Source of the DNA: Argentina anserina
Taxonomy: Eukaryota > Streptophyta > Magnoliopsida > Rosales > Rosaceae
Assembly: GCF_933775445.1 (NCBI RefSeq)
Contig: NC_065872.1
Coordinates: 10,912,001 to 10,976,000, forward strand
DNA: 64,000 bases
Reading direction: 5' to 3'
In this document: positions 1-12,136 of the stretch, in pieces
How positions within the stretch are numbered: the first letter of the stretch is position 1
Layout: the number at the start of each line of letters is the position of its first letter
Translations under genes and position numbers: made by a program
Notes under the pieces: generated by a model
What the model was told of the DNA's origin: nothing
The model's database searches: none
Seen by the model: only the letters and a program-made list of their open reading frames with translations

Positions 1-2729
1 ACGAATGGATTCAAACTAAAATAGAAGGCTATGAAGTATCTGGCACGGTTGAGGTTTGTATTCGAGCACTCCACAATCCTCCTTTGTGTAAAATGGCATC
101 TGAAAAGAAAAATATCTTGCATTATCTTGGTAAAGTGAATAAATATCAGCATAATTTTTTTTTGTTAAAAAGATATTATTCATTGGTGAAATTACTGTGG
201 TGGTGAGGTTTTATCCACATCCGCAGATACTATAAATTACGTTACATAGTTATCTGGGTCCTTTTGTCACATGTAGCATGTAGGTTGGTGGTCGCCAACT
301 ATTGTAAGAGGTGAAGATCGTGAAGCTGTACACATCCCAAACCATAAGTTCACAGTGAATGTTGTGAGAAACCTCACTCAAAAAACTCATTGGCGCATCA
401 AAACTCACCTTGCTATTAGTCACTTGGATGTACATAAGATAAATGTAAGGAGTAAGAAATCTTGTATATAGCCTTTTGTTGTGATAAAAAGCTGTTTTTT
501 TTTCCAAAAAGAAAAAAAAATTGTTCATAAGATTACTGTATGATTTAGTACTTATTAGTAGTGCTTGACTGGTTGTTGATATCTCTTATATCTGTTCAGA
601 TTATTGTTGCTGACATGCGTAAAGTCTTGTCTAAGAATCCCCAAGTTGAACAGCAGAGGTTGCATAGAAGAGTATTTCTGGAAAACGTTACTCCTGATAA
701 TCAAGCTCTCATGGTCAGTACTAATTTCTTTTAAATTCTTACCGAGTTACAGTATCTGACATGTCTAAGTCTCATCATAGGAATCTTTTCAAGTCTTAAA
801 TCTGGTTTTCAAGTTAATGCTGAATTCTATTGGAAGGACATTTGGGCCCTGCTGCAGGATCGAAAATGTCCTGAAATGAACAACAAGATGGTGAAGTTAT
901 ATAATAAAGCAACACAACTAGTCTAGAATCAGAAGGCATATGACTGATGATTGGGCAACTGTTTGCTATTGTTCTTCATTGTCTTATTTGTTAACATTTG
1001 ATAGAGACAAGGGAGCCTGTATTGGAGAATGTAGCATCAGGTGAGGCAGAGGAAATGAAAGAGGATACAACAAATCTAAAAGGAAAATTTATTTTGCATT
1101 TTTGTGGTCTGTCAGTCTGTTAACAAGACAAAATATAAGATATATTGACTTTTTTCGTTGTTTGTATTTTTAAAGAATCCTGTATGTTTCTCCTCCGTCG
1201 AAGTTCATCTTCTCTCTTTTCTTTATCATCTCAACTTTGGGTTCTCTTGTTAATGAAAACAGCAAAACCATATGCTCTCTTCTTTTCCTTTTTTTTTTGG
1301 GAGGGGGAGGGTGTAAATTGTAATGTGCATTGATATTCCATATCCTTCGTAATTTGCAGATCTTGATTTCCTGTTTTGTGAAGACATCACATCATGAAGA
1401 GTATCTCTGTGTCAAGGTAAGCACATTTTGGTTCAGAAATTACTAATGTAAAGAAGGCTTTAGATTATAATAGTCCAAGCAGTTACTGAAATTAAAACTT
1501 TATTTTCAATGCTTTAGCCTAATCCAATTTTTAATAGCAACATATATGCTGAAGTTAGAACCCAGATGCATTTAGTCAGTATGACCATATATACAAAGCG
1601 TAGTTGAATAACTGGATGCTAGAGGATCACTTTGAATGGATTGCAGTCGGAGCTGTTATCCCATCATGGCAGAAACTTCATTTGTTGTAATTTTTTTGGG
1701 ACCTCACCTTTTGATTAATTGGATAATTAAAACAAAACTTGCCTTAATTATTGTAGATTCTTTACAGATTTTGACTTTTATATCATAATATGCCTCCAAC
1801 ACACTATTGATGGTTAAGCTTCGTGAATCTCTGACTAATAGGAAGCTATACTCATGGATCTTCTAAGAGTCATCAGCCATCACAAGGCCCGACTTGCCAC
1901 ACCAATCCGTACAGTGCAGAAAATGTATAGTGATACCGATTTGGACAGTATGCCATTTGCGGACTCAATGTATACTCGTGGTGGAGTATCCCCCAGCCGC
2001 CCATTATTGCTAATTGAACCCTCATACAAAATAAATGGAGAGGATAAAAAAAGAAGTCGTTCAGCGCAGACCAGTGGAGAACGAGATGGGAAGGCAACAG
2101 TGCGGCCATCGCCTGACCCCAAGGTGGATGCTAAAGTTGGTGCAACATCAGTATCTGATTCCAAGAGCAGTGAAGCACCAATTTCTGTGACCAACGGAGA
2201 TGCCAGAATGTCAATCCCCAAGGATGACCCCAGTGCTTCAAAGTCATCTCCTGATCCCAAAGTAGGTGATAAAGCAACTGTCAAGTCAAAGTCGAATTCC
2301 AAGACACATTCCAAAGGTGCAGAAAAGTCTGATTCTGACTTCAAGGCTGCGGACCTACTATCTGAACATTTGACAGAGAAGATATCTGGCAGAAAGCAAG
2401 GAGATAATACTCAGAGCAATCCTAGTGATCCTGCATTGTCCTCATCTGCAAGTACTGGTGGATCAATGACATCCCCAGTGAAACACGAAGGTGAAAAGAT
2501 GCCAGCTGCAGAGTCACCAATGACAAGACCAGCTCTGGAAGAAAATATAGTTCTAGGTGTTGCCTTGGAGGGATCAAAGAGAACCCTTCCTATTGAGGAA
2601 GAGATGGCTTCCCCTTCATCTCACACGGATACAAATGATTTGTCTTCTTTCCGGAAAGGAAATGCTTCTGATAAGGGTAAGAAAAATGATCAGGTTCCAG
2701 CTGGACCAGGTACAAGTTCTGATGAGTGA
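1..2729 (+). CDS. 3' part of an unrecognised plant gene with a disordered C-terminal region
   Basis: Several short open blocks read on the + strand and are bounded by plausible splice signals. One is at about 3-129 (begins [12 protein letters not shown]), one at about 272-430 (contains [12 protein letters not shown]), one at 600-714 (begins [14 protein letters not shown] and ends before gtcagt) and one starts at about 860 ([10 protein letters not shown]). The longest block, 1854-2729, ends at TGA. Its tail is rich in Ser, Lys, Asp and Pro and repeats a short SPDPKV-like motif near residues 84 and 133, so it looks disordered. I do not recognise the family, and the exon phases between the small blocks do not all join cleanly, so the model is provisional. 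The 5' end lies outside the window. The 3' UTR probably runs to about 2950. Whether 1854-2729 belongs to the same transcript as the upstream blocks is inference. Confidence 0.45.
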
Positions 2730-2949
2730 TTTAGGAAGGATTAGGGGAGGCTGTGGCTGTTGACAAGTAACTCTCTTTTAGATAGTCACCCCATGCAGCC
2801 ATTCTTTTCAAGGCTGTGTTTCACTCTGTACATTCACTGTATTCTTTATTGGTATTGTCATTGTTATATGGCGCAGCATTTGTTGGCCTTTTTCATCGAG
2901 CCATCAACATACCAAAAAGAAAAACAAGCTTCTGTTGAATATAAATAGT

Positions 2950-3290
2950 TTACTTTAAAGTTGAAAATGTGATCAAGTAAGCCTTTTTGAGGCAAATCTA
3001 CTTGGTTTTGTAGGATTTTTGTTTTGTTTTTGGAAATGGTCTTGGTTTTATATGATAGTTAAGAGGATTATACACATCCTGGATTTTCTTGTGCGAGTTT
3101 CTTAAGACAGTGATGTAAATTACAAGTGCATGTTCCCGTAAAGGCAATGTTTGCTTTTTAGTTGAACTTTATGCTTGAAGAGTTGAAGATGAGTTTGTGG
3201 CACATTTGAGTAGAGTTCAGTTGTATTAAATTAGAATGTCTCAGATTACATAATATATTCAGGTATGTAGCCTTTTGGGAATGCAAGTTG
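2950..3290. other. Intergenic, AT-rich, no gene seen
   Basis: This stretch follows the TGA of the first gene. It is AT-rich, has no long open frame, and holds no repeat that I could delimit. Confidence 0.5.
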
Positions 3291-3329
3291 ACTCTAATGA
3301 ATCATGATGATTCCTACTTAAGTTGGCCG

Positions 3330-3592
3330 GAGAAGAACAGCAACCTCTCAGTAAAGACATATTTGCCTGAGAAGTTGAAGAACTGGCAGAGAAAACTATT
3401 GAGTAGAGCTGGTAAGGTTCTTAATCTGAGTACTTGCTCAAGCTTTACCTACGTATGCTATGAGTGTTTTCCGTCTTACAAAATGTTTTTGTGAAGACCT
3501 GTGCAAATCGCCGGACATCTTTGTGTAATCCTGAGGGGGGTAGGATTTCGGAGGTTAATTATAGGTTCAACTAGACAATGTTAGCAAAACAG
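3330..3592 (+). pseudogene. LINE reverse-transcriptase 3' fragment, copy 1 (degenerate)
   Basis: In changing frames the translation gives LPEKLKNWQRKLLSRAGK, then ALPTYAMSVFRLTKCFCEDL, then LCNPEGG. These match, in order, the thumb/connector region that follows reverse transcriptase in plant LINE (L1-type) ORF2 proteins. The segment between EDL and LCNPE is missing compared with copy 2 directly downstream, so this copy has an internal deletion as well as frameshifts and stops. It is non-functional. It lies head to tail with copy 2 and is about 0.6 kb downstream of the first gene. Confidence 0.7.
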
Positions 3593-4510
3593 GCAGGTTG
3601 GAGGAGAAACTTCTAGTTTGGCAAGGGAAATGTTCGAGTGGTGCTGGCAAGGATATCCTTATCAGAACTGTAGCACAAGCTCTACCTAGCTATGCTATGA
3701 GTGTCTTCAGGTTAACTCAAAATTTTTGTGATGATTTGGAGCAGATGTGTGCTAGATTTTGGTGGGGGAGTACTCTAGACCAACGCAAAATTCATTGGAA
3801 GAGATGGAATGTTTTGTGTAATCCGAGAGAGACTGGAGGGCTTGGTTTTCGGAGTTTGTCTAATTTTAATACTGCTATGCTTGCAAAACAGGCATGGAGA
3901 ATTGTTGCTGATCCGAGTTCACTTATAGCTTGTATGTATAAAGGTCGGTATTTTCCCAATTGTTCTTTTTGGGAAGCGTTGACACAAGCAACTCCTTTCT
4001 CTTGGAGAAGTATATTTTCGACCAGGGATCATCTGAAGGCTAATACCTTTTGGCAGGTGGGTTCGGGGTCGGATATTAGTGTCTTTCATGATAACTGGCT
4101 ACTGGGCAGTGAGTTGGGGCGGCTAGTTTGTCAGCAGACGGGAGGTCAGGTGGTTGAGTGGGTTAGTGAACTTATGTCAAGTGTGGGTGTATGGGATGCT
4201 ACAAAGATTTGTGGTATTTTTTCTCCTGCAGATGCTCAACTCATTTTGAGTATTCCTCTCAGTCGTAGGGTTGTTGATGATCGCCTATGTTGGAGATTAG
4301 CAAAGGATGGAAAATTTTCGGTCAAGTCAATGTATCGGTATGTTTTCCTTCATTCATCTAGCTATTCTCCAAATATTTCCCAAAGTACCTCTGGGATGGT
4401 GGAAGTTCATGCATCTCAGCATCTCCTTGTTCTTGGAGAAGCATTTTCTCTACAGGGGAAATAATTGTACACTAATCTTACTGGCAGATTGGAGATGTGG
4501 TCTGGACTAA
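3593..4510 (+). pseudogene. LINE reverse-transcriptase 3' fragment, copy 2
   Basis: An open frame at 3598-4464 encodes about 288 residues. Recognisable blocks are SGAGKDILIRTVAQALPSYA (residues about 15-34), ARFWWGS, KIHWKRW and LCNPRETGGLGFRSL, then a region with WQVGSGSDISVFHDNWLLG. This is the C-terminal part of plant LINE ORF2, between reverse transcriptase and the zinc-binding domain. The catalytic reverse-transcriptase core and the endonuclease are absent, so this is a 5'-truncated relic. The frame is lost after about 4440, where the zf-RVT-like region should continue. Confidence 0.8.
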
Positions 4511-5067
4511 GCATCTTTCTAAGCAAGGTTTGAAAACTTTCCTGTACTCAAGGATTGCTACTGAAGTTACTTTGCTTTAGAAGCTTGTAGGTAGAAGCTT
4601 GTAGGTTGCCGTGTTTAGAACTACTAGGACATTTTAGAATCGTCTTCCAGTTGGTTCATTCCATCCTGAAACCAAGTGGTCAAAAACTTTAGTTAGCTGG
4701 AGGGGCTAGCCCCCATAATAATCTACTCTGCTGAGCATGCCGAAGTCTTGACTCGTGAAGCTGCTTTGGAATTGGTCACTTGACACCATCTTACTCGAAG
4801 AAAGAAACATATTTTCTATGTATGGAAGTAATCCTACATAAACCAGTAATATTCAAACATAATGACAACTACAAACCCCCTCGTACGCTATCTTTTACCT
4901 AATAGGCTAATACCATCCAGAGAACACCTATTGTACCTATTCCAAATAAATCCTATAGTGAGCAAGAGAAATGGGGATCGTTTTATTTACTGATACTACT
5001 AGTAGAATTGTGGTGATACAAGAATCAGATACAGAAGGTAGCCTCCTTCAATTTCCCAATAGTCTCC
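4511..5067. other. Intergenic, tail-to-tail side of the O-fucosyltransferase gene
   Basis: No convincing gene. The right part (about 4980-5067) is probably the 3' UTR of the - strand gene that ends at 5068. The short direct repeat agaagcttgtaggt at about 4579-4605 is the only local structure noted. Confidence 0.4.
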
Positions 5068-8000
5068 TCATGCTTGGCACATGCAGTCCGGGGCAGGATA
5101 AGTGTAAATCGACTGCTTAGGCTTTCTGAACCTGATCTGTCCTTGTCTGTTTTCATGGCCTTCTACTACTGATTGCTGAAAATCTGACCAGGTAATGCTT
5201 TTGTTAAGGAAGAGTTGACCCAGTAAGCCCATGCTTGGCCTAATAGTCTTCAAGTTCTCGTAAGTTCGATGCCCTACCTGTTGACACCTCAGAAGTTATT
5301 ACCTCAAAAAATTAAAAGAACTAGTGCATTGAAAGTACACGCGGCACCATATTCATGTGGGAACCTCTTGATAAATAACTTATAATTGCCATAACATATA
5401 TGAAAAGTATAGAGAACATAACACAACTCACCAAATTAGTCATCACTGATTACCCTTCAATTTTGTTTTCAATTGACTCGGTAACTGGATGAAACAGAAA
5501 AATGAAGAGAATATCTTTCGTAGAGAAATAGATGTTGTCCCAAGATTAGCTAAATATGTTCCATCTTTGCATGTACTGTTCATTTCCCAGGTTTCATCTT
5601 TTTTCTTTATTTTTTCCCCTATTCGAGAGTTATGAATCAAAGATGTCCCATGAACTCCACTATGGACATGTTGATCAATTATATTGTTGTTGGTGACAGC
5701 GCCAAGTGTAAAACATCATACTGGCCATGTTAACGCAAATATGACCCTAGACTTCTCAATTATTTTCTAGAAATTGAAAAGAGAGTCTTACCAGTGCATT
5801 GTGCATATTTCCTGGAGAAGCAGAAATAAAGATGTCACTGTGCATGCTAACATAATAATCAAGTGCAGCTAACAGTGAAGCCTTTCCTTTGATCTGTGCA
5901 CGTTCTTCTGAAGAAGCAAGGCTCTTTTTGTTTTCCATCAATGGAAACAAGTGTCGCAAATTTGCAATCCTGGCTTCCCCACCATATACCTTAATAAAAG
6001 GAACAATTTATGGTGAAATAAATGAGGGGAACTAGTGAAAATTAAACATGAACTTCCAATTGACAATCGCTTATTAGCTACAAATTCAAAAGAAGGAACA
6101 TTGTGAACCTTGTGCGAAGCAAGATAGAGACGAGTACTGTTGTCAAATCCCAATGCGGCAAGCAGCAACCCAATCTCTTCTGGAGTCAACGGACAACGAC
6201 CCTGACTCCTCAACTCTTTGTCAGTGAATCGGGAGTTAAGGACCCTTCCCTGCCAAAGCACTTGGCGGTATTTGGCTAGAGCCAGCTTTTCAGCTTTTCC
6301 ACCACCAAAATCACAAGCTGAATGAGCTGCCATATCCTGCAGAATGACAAGATTTAGAGATGAGTGTACCCAGTAGCGGAACGCCTTTAGGTCCAGAAGG
6401 GGCTGTGGCCCCCCAACGTGGTCAAATTTCTTCACTAAACCATGTATAATTACTATAAAAGTCTCTAATTCCTATACTTTGGCCCCCTCAAAAACTCTTG
6501 TAATTCTTTTTGGCCCCTTCATTATTTATCTTCTGGTTCCGCCACTGAGTGTACCAATCAAAGTTTGGTACCCAAAGGGTAGGTATTGGTACATTTTGGA
6601 TACATAATTATTAAAGTTGGAATAGTAATTTTAGTTTCAGTTTGGCCATTAGGCTTTAATGTTATTCAAAAATCGTTCACTGTATGCATGGCAGGTCTGA
6701 TTTAAATGTTAGTTTAGCACCTAGAGCAAAGTGTGTTTAAGTATCTCTGTAGCCTGCAAGTTAGAGGCTACATAATAAAAAGGGAACCTAAGAGAGAAAA
6801 CCGGAAGAAAAAGGAAAGCAGAGAAATCGAATGTATAAGCATCAAGTATACCTTGTCGAATCGCAGGTGTAGAACAACAAATTTCCCCTTCCCTTGTTTG
6901 CTTTTCAGATTAGTCATCTCCAGCAGGTGATTGGCAATTCCTCCACTTTTGTCAGATGGATACCGAAGGCGGTCAATAAGAGCATCCCCAAGTGCTCTTA
7001 TATGTGGGACAAAACTTAATGCTTGAAAGTTCACTTTACAGCGTAACCGCTGGATGTCCATAGGTAAGGTATCAAACGTCAGCCGATGAGAGAAAGGGGC
7101 AATTGCTGCAATTCCATAGCTGGAGACCACAAATAAGTCAGTTGCCAAACCTCAAATTGGAAATTATAATTATCCATTTCCTACACCTACCCAGACTAGG
7201 GGGAGAAAAAGACCCAGGCAGCAATTAAAGGTCATTATAAGCCCCTCAAACCCAAAGAACTGTCGAGCTTATAATCATTGTCACCAGGTAGAATTACCAA
7301 AAGTAAAAGATAAAAATAAGCCCCAAGGGAAAACACAAAATAAAGAAAGAAAACTAACAAACGGTCATAATATTGCATTGACAATTATGCTAAAACTGAT
7401 ATTAGGCATTTGAAATATCACATGAACTATACGCAGCTTTTGAGACATACCAGGTGCCAAAAGCCATGTTTTCATTGATTGAGGGCACCTTTATTCTCAT
7501 GTAATAAATTACCAACCCTTTCGTTAGGAAAACTGAAATTTAAATAAGCAGATGCAGGTAACCACTGACCTCTGAAGTACAGGCAAAACATTCTCCAGGT
7601 ACCAGTTGGCTGAAGCATGAACAGGTGCTGTCTTAACTCTCGTAGCTCGGATGGCTGTTGCATAGTATTCCCTTGTGCTCCAGGAGAAGTCTGAAGGTAA
7701 CTCTTTAACTATGGATATATCATCCTTCAATACGTTAATGAAATGATCAACATCAAATATATCCATGAAGGAGCTGCATAGAAATATTGAAAAAGGAAAA
7801 CCAATATCAGATAATTTCTACATTAAGATTAACCAATATCTTTTATAACCAATTGAAAGATAGAAAAACAGTTGGCCAATACAAGTACCTTGAATCTCGC
7901 CAAACAGGATTCACTTCAAGGTATGGAATCACAAGAGTTGCATTCAGTATTCTAGCAACAGCAACTGCATCACATATCTACAGACACACCAATATAAAAA

Positions 8001-9672
8001 GTTAATCCAGAAGTCATATAATGTGGAAGAACACAAGACAAGGTTGAAAATTCTTAACAAGAACAAATATAGCTATTTTCTGGAACTAGACACTTATAAT
8101 ACCTACCCCCATCCTCTGCTGGTTCAACCCTCCATCAAGAAATACTTGGATGAATCCCTCAGATTTCTCTGGTAATGCTGAATGAGATAAAAGAAATAAT
8201 TGGGTAAAACTAACACTGAAAGATAAAAAAACAGGAGTACCTCCCTATGATAATTCTTTAAAAATAATAATAATAATAATAATACATTTGTATATATAAG
8301 TGTTTTCTGTAAAATACTTACAAGGGGCTATTGATGGTTCTAGGCAAGGTTTCCAAGCTTGATTGGCCAGCGGTGTCCACAACGCCGACAGTTCTTCTTC
8401 TGACTACACAAACAAAAGAATTTCTTTTCAAACAATAAATTTACCGCTTACAAATGAGCTAAGTTAATTAACAAACAAATGTATTACTTAATCAACTCTT
8501 ACTCACAGTTTGGCGTTGTAAAGCGCTCCTGAGAAGCCGTTGGTGCCTAGATTTTGGAACATTCCCTTCTTGTGCATTCGACTTCACCATCACATTCCAT
8601 TCCTGCAAATGTGATCTATTTAATTCATGCTGAGTTTTGGATAGGTGCAAATGCATGTATAAAATCACTGAGACAGTAGACAGACTGCAAATCAGCAGAT
8701 ATTATGCATTGTAAAGTTAAAAGTACAACTTTGAAAAAAAAACTGTTTCTTGGCACTCTTTTCCATCTTTTGCTCTGTTTCGATGTGGTTTCTCTTTTTT
8801 TTTGTTAGCCTATTATATTTTCTGGTTTCTGATAGCATAAAACACAAGGTTTTGAGCTCCAAATCTAATACGAAAAGTCACAGAGAAGTCCAGCAATAAT
8901 CTTTGATCTTCAGTTTGTTGATGCACGAAATGGCTATTGAAAAAGCCACTAAAAAAATCAAATCCTAAAGCTATATGAGGTCCGGTCCACTCTTCAAGCT
9001 AGTCAAAGGAACTACCATAGTTAGATTAAGTTCCTTTACACAATTTTTATTTTACATTACTAAAAGCCCCAGCACCCATCATCTGCATAATCATTTCACC
9101 ATCAAAGGAAATATACTGCTCATGACTTCTTAGTTCCATTTCAAAACTAGGAAAGAGCTCCCATTCTATATTTGACAAATACAACTTTATGATTACATTC
9201 ACCAAAACGGCATCAAAGGACTGCATAATCCATAGAGAGAATATATCCTCAAGTCTTCCTTTTCCAGACATTAGAACAAAGCCAACTATAAATAAAGCCA
9301 CATTCTTTTCACCAGTGCATAATTCCCTCAAATAAGACACTTCGAAACCTCATAGTCAAAATAAGCAGAACAAAGCTACATACAAATAGCCACATTCTTT
9401 TCAACCAATGCAACATTTTCCCTCAAAATAAGAAACTGGAAAAACTCAGTTCTGGTTAAAATAAGCAGATGAAGCTAAATAACATTAAAAACTTATTCGT
9501 TAACTAACTACCAAGAAAGTGTGAACAATACCGAGAGCATTGAAGGTGAAGCATGACCAAAAGGGCTGAACAAGCTGGGCAAGAAAATGGGAAACAGTAA
9601 CAGCAAAAGAGCACCAACTGCTCCTCCTCTAGGAGACTGGTACTCATTCTGGAACTGAAGCTTCAGCCCCAT
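5068..9672 (-). CDS. Plant O-fucosyltransferase family protein (GDP-fucose protein O-fucosyltransferase-like)
   Basis: A complete gene of ten coding exons on the - strand: 9532-9672, 8507-8602, 8322-8403, 8107-8177, 7889-7977, 7570-7773, 6852-7119, 6109-6336, 5792-5989 and 5068-5277. They sum to 1587 nt (528 aa) and all phases agree. The protein starts MGLKLQFQNE and has one hydrophobic segment (residues about 18-35), as in a Golgi type II membrane enzyme. Family hallmarks are FLDGGLNQQRMGICDAVAVA, SYGIAAIAPFSHRL, the sugar-nucleotide-binding HLRFDKDMAAHSACDFGGG (starting near residue 312) and the C-terminal SDIFISASPGNMHNAL. Enzymes of this plant family are predicted to use GDP-fucose in the secretory pathway; the acceptor cannot be told from sequence. 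An in-frame upstream ATG at 9721-9723 would add 17 residues. The downstream ATG is preferred because the signal-anchor region then sits nearer the N-terminus. Confidence 0.92.
6371..6547. mobile_element. hAT-type MITE in intron 7 of the O-fucosyltransferase gene
   Basis: A 177-bp element lies between perfect 8-bp direct repeats agtgtacc (6363-6370 and 6548-6555). Its ends are inverted repeats: cagtagcggaac on the left, and the complement of the right end is cagtggcggaac, 11 of 12 matching. An 8-bp target duplication with CAGTGGCGG-like ends is typical of hAT non-autonomous elements. It is too short to code and has no effect on the exon frames. Confidence 0.88.
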
Positions 9673-9925
9673 ATTTCCACCACAACAAAAAAAGGGTTCT
9701 TGAACCTTCAAACTGATCTGCAAGTCCAGACACCAAGAAAGGTTCTTGAAAAAAATATTGGTTCTTTACTGATGGGTTTTGCTTGGCAGAGAAAACAACC
9801 AAAACCCAGAATAAGAAGAATGAGAAACAACAAGAATTGAAGAAAGAAGAAGAAGCAGGGGCCTCAAATATAAGCAATCACTATCAATGCAATTTAGAGA
9901 GAGAGAGAGAGAGAGAGAGAGAGTA
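9673..9925 (-). promoter_or_regulatory. Probable 5' UTR of the O-fucosyltransferase gene with a (GA)n tract
   Basis: Upstream of the ATG the + strand shows a pure GA run at about 9896-9923, read as (TC)n on the coding strand. CT-rich tracts are common in plant 5' UTRs and core promoters. I did not find an unambiguous TATA box, so the transcription start is not assigned. Confidence 0.45.
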
Positions 9926-11309
9926 AAGGCACTTTTGGATGGACACCTGGCCTCTTAGCTCTGTATTGATTGTGGGGACTGTGTCATTTTGCAGGAAGGC
10001 ACAGGTGGGTTGATGTGAGAATTAAAGATTGTGGTTACATCAAAAAAGGTGATCAACAAAACAAACACAGTAGTTCTAGTAAAGCTCTGTTTGGTGTTTT
10101 TTCTTTAACAAGGCCTTTAACACCAACACAGTGAAAGCATTTGAGGTTTTTGGACCGTTAGGTTGATTGTTGAGAGTGGTGATGATGAGGTCTCTTGTGC
10201 AGTTGTGCTTTATTGGAGTGTGGTGAAGCACCGACACTACTAGAATGGCCACTTTCAATGGAATTGGGAATTTTGGGTGAAGAGATAAGAACGTTAAAGA
10301 CTAAGGAGGAGTGTATCATGTGCGACTCAGGAGTCAAGACAAAGGTCCTCTTTGTGGCACCACATGATTTGTTGTGTTCTATGCACCTATCAATTATTAT
10401 ATCAAATTTGAGATTCTCGTTGTTTGCTTTGCCAAACTTCTCCTTTTCCATTGGTCTGAATAGGATTATGGCGTTCATCTGAAGCATAAAGGATGCTTAT
10501 TGGCTTGAATTAGTTGCAGTTTGGATTGATTGTGAGAGGGAAGTGTGGCGATGTTTGAGTGTAGGGAAGATGAGGCTATACTTTAGGATTTACACGAAGC
10601 TAGTAGGACTAGTATTAACGTGATGAATCAGAGTGAGTCTAATGTACTTGGTTTGCTATTTATGAGTATTTAGAGTGGGGTTAGTGTTAAGCTTGAAAAC
10701 AAGAAGTATAGTGGTTTGTCTTATTCTCTTTGAATATGTTACGTCTTCTTGAATCCACTATATATGCAAATAGTCTTTATGTTATATAAGTAGAAAGGTT
10801 AAATCATTTCTAAATATGAGGAGGTATCCATTTTATAAGTAAGGGAACCGTTTCTTTTACATATTGTTCAATGTATGACAAAATCTCTTACTATAGTCTT
10901 TAGAATTATTGTGAAGTCATCTTGGTGAGGCTGGAAATGTGACTTTACGGTAATGTCTTGACGACTTCTAACTTTCGTTGAAAAGGTTGTATGACGAGAG
11001 ACACTATAGTTGTCATGGTTGAGTCTTATAGTGGCTTATATGTCTGCCTAGAGTGACATGGAATACTAACATGTTAGTGGTGGTTTACCAACAATTAGGA
11101 ACTCATAAGAGCATTTGATGAGACTTGTTTTTCCATAGAGAAGGAAAAAGTTGTGTTTTGTGTGATACACTTTGATGAGTCTCATGCAAAATAAGTGATT
11201 CTCAATAAATCTAGGTCTCTCAAAATTTTTGGTAAATGAGAAGTTCCGCTTAATAGGAAATGGCGAAATGGAATTATTAAAACGTTATGATATATGTGAT
11301 AGAGAAGAG
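9926..11309. other. Intergenic, no gene supported
   Basis: Two opposite frames overlap at 10158-10487, but neither shows a known domain or splice structure. The rest is AT-rich and ends at the target site of the large retrotransposon. Confidence 0.45.
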
Positions 11310-11314
11310 CTATG

Positions 11315-12121
11315 TGTAGAACGATAATCTGAAAACCAACAAGAGAATGCAGACACGTGTACAAATAAATGTAATTTATTAAATATCAAGCACGGGGTTA
11401 CAATCTTTGGGAACTCCTCTGATTCTATCTCCATATATAACTTGGCTCAAGGGTGACGTGCACTTGATCTTGAGAATTTGAGTTTGATTTGGATTTGGAT
11501 TTGACGAAGAACGAGCGATTTGGCCGCTTGATAATTCTTCGTGGACTTGAGGTTGGATTTGGATTTGATGAAGAATGAGTGATTTGGCCGCTTGATGATT
11601 CTTCGTGGATTTGAGAGACTTCAGAATTTGTCGAGAGTGATCTTGCTCAAGTGATTTTTTTTCCTTCTTCTCCACCTAGAAATCCTCCTCTCTTCATGTT
11701 GAAGAGGTGTATTTATAGTGTCAAGGTTTCTATTTTGTAGAATATTTTAATGACACTAAAATAATAAATTCTTTAATTGTATAATTAAATCGATATGTAT
11801 TTTCCGATTAATTTAAAATTAGTTATTCTCATAACTAAATTAAACAGAAAATAATTGATTTAATTATGACCGTTAAGAAATTTATTAATTTAATCAAATG
11901 TCCGATTACCATTTCGAATCGTCAATGACATTCAATTTTCTGCTGCAATTCGGAATCACGTAGCTTCGATTACGATCATCCGTTTATGTGCTGACACGAG
12001 TTTTATTCGGATCCACACCAACTATGTTGACTTTTGGCCACTTGTGCAATTTTGTCGGGCTCTTGGTCGATTTAATTATTTAACGAAGATAGTTTACTTC
12101 ATTAAATTTCATGTGTCTACA
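11315..12121 (-). repeat. 3' LTR of the large retrotransposon (807 bp)
   Basis: It starts TGTAGAACG and ends GTGTCTACA. It is collinear with the right LTR, with about 20 substitutions counted by eye (roughly 2.5%), mostly transitions. It holds two copies of a 64-bp unit (aacgagcgatttggccgctt core), where the partner LTR has three. By common plant substitution rates this divergence implies insertion on the order of one to two million years ago (inference). Confidence 0.92.
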
Positions 12122-12136
12122 AATGCCCCCCACTTC
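12122..12136 (-). promoter_or_regulatory. Polypurine tract of the large retrotransposon
   Basis: On the element's coding strand the sequence reads gaagtggggggcatt and directly abuts the start of the 3' LTR. This is where plus-strand DNA synthesis would be primed. Confidence 0.8.

Noticed and set aside
9896..9923. GA tract considered as a CRISPR-like or satellite array
   Set aside because: Simple dinucleotide microsatellite; CRISPR arrays are not expected in a plant nuclear genome and no spaced repeats exist.
10158..10487. Overlapping open frames of 95 and 109 codons on opposite strands
   Set aside because: No domain, no splice context and composition like the surroundings; probably chance.
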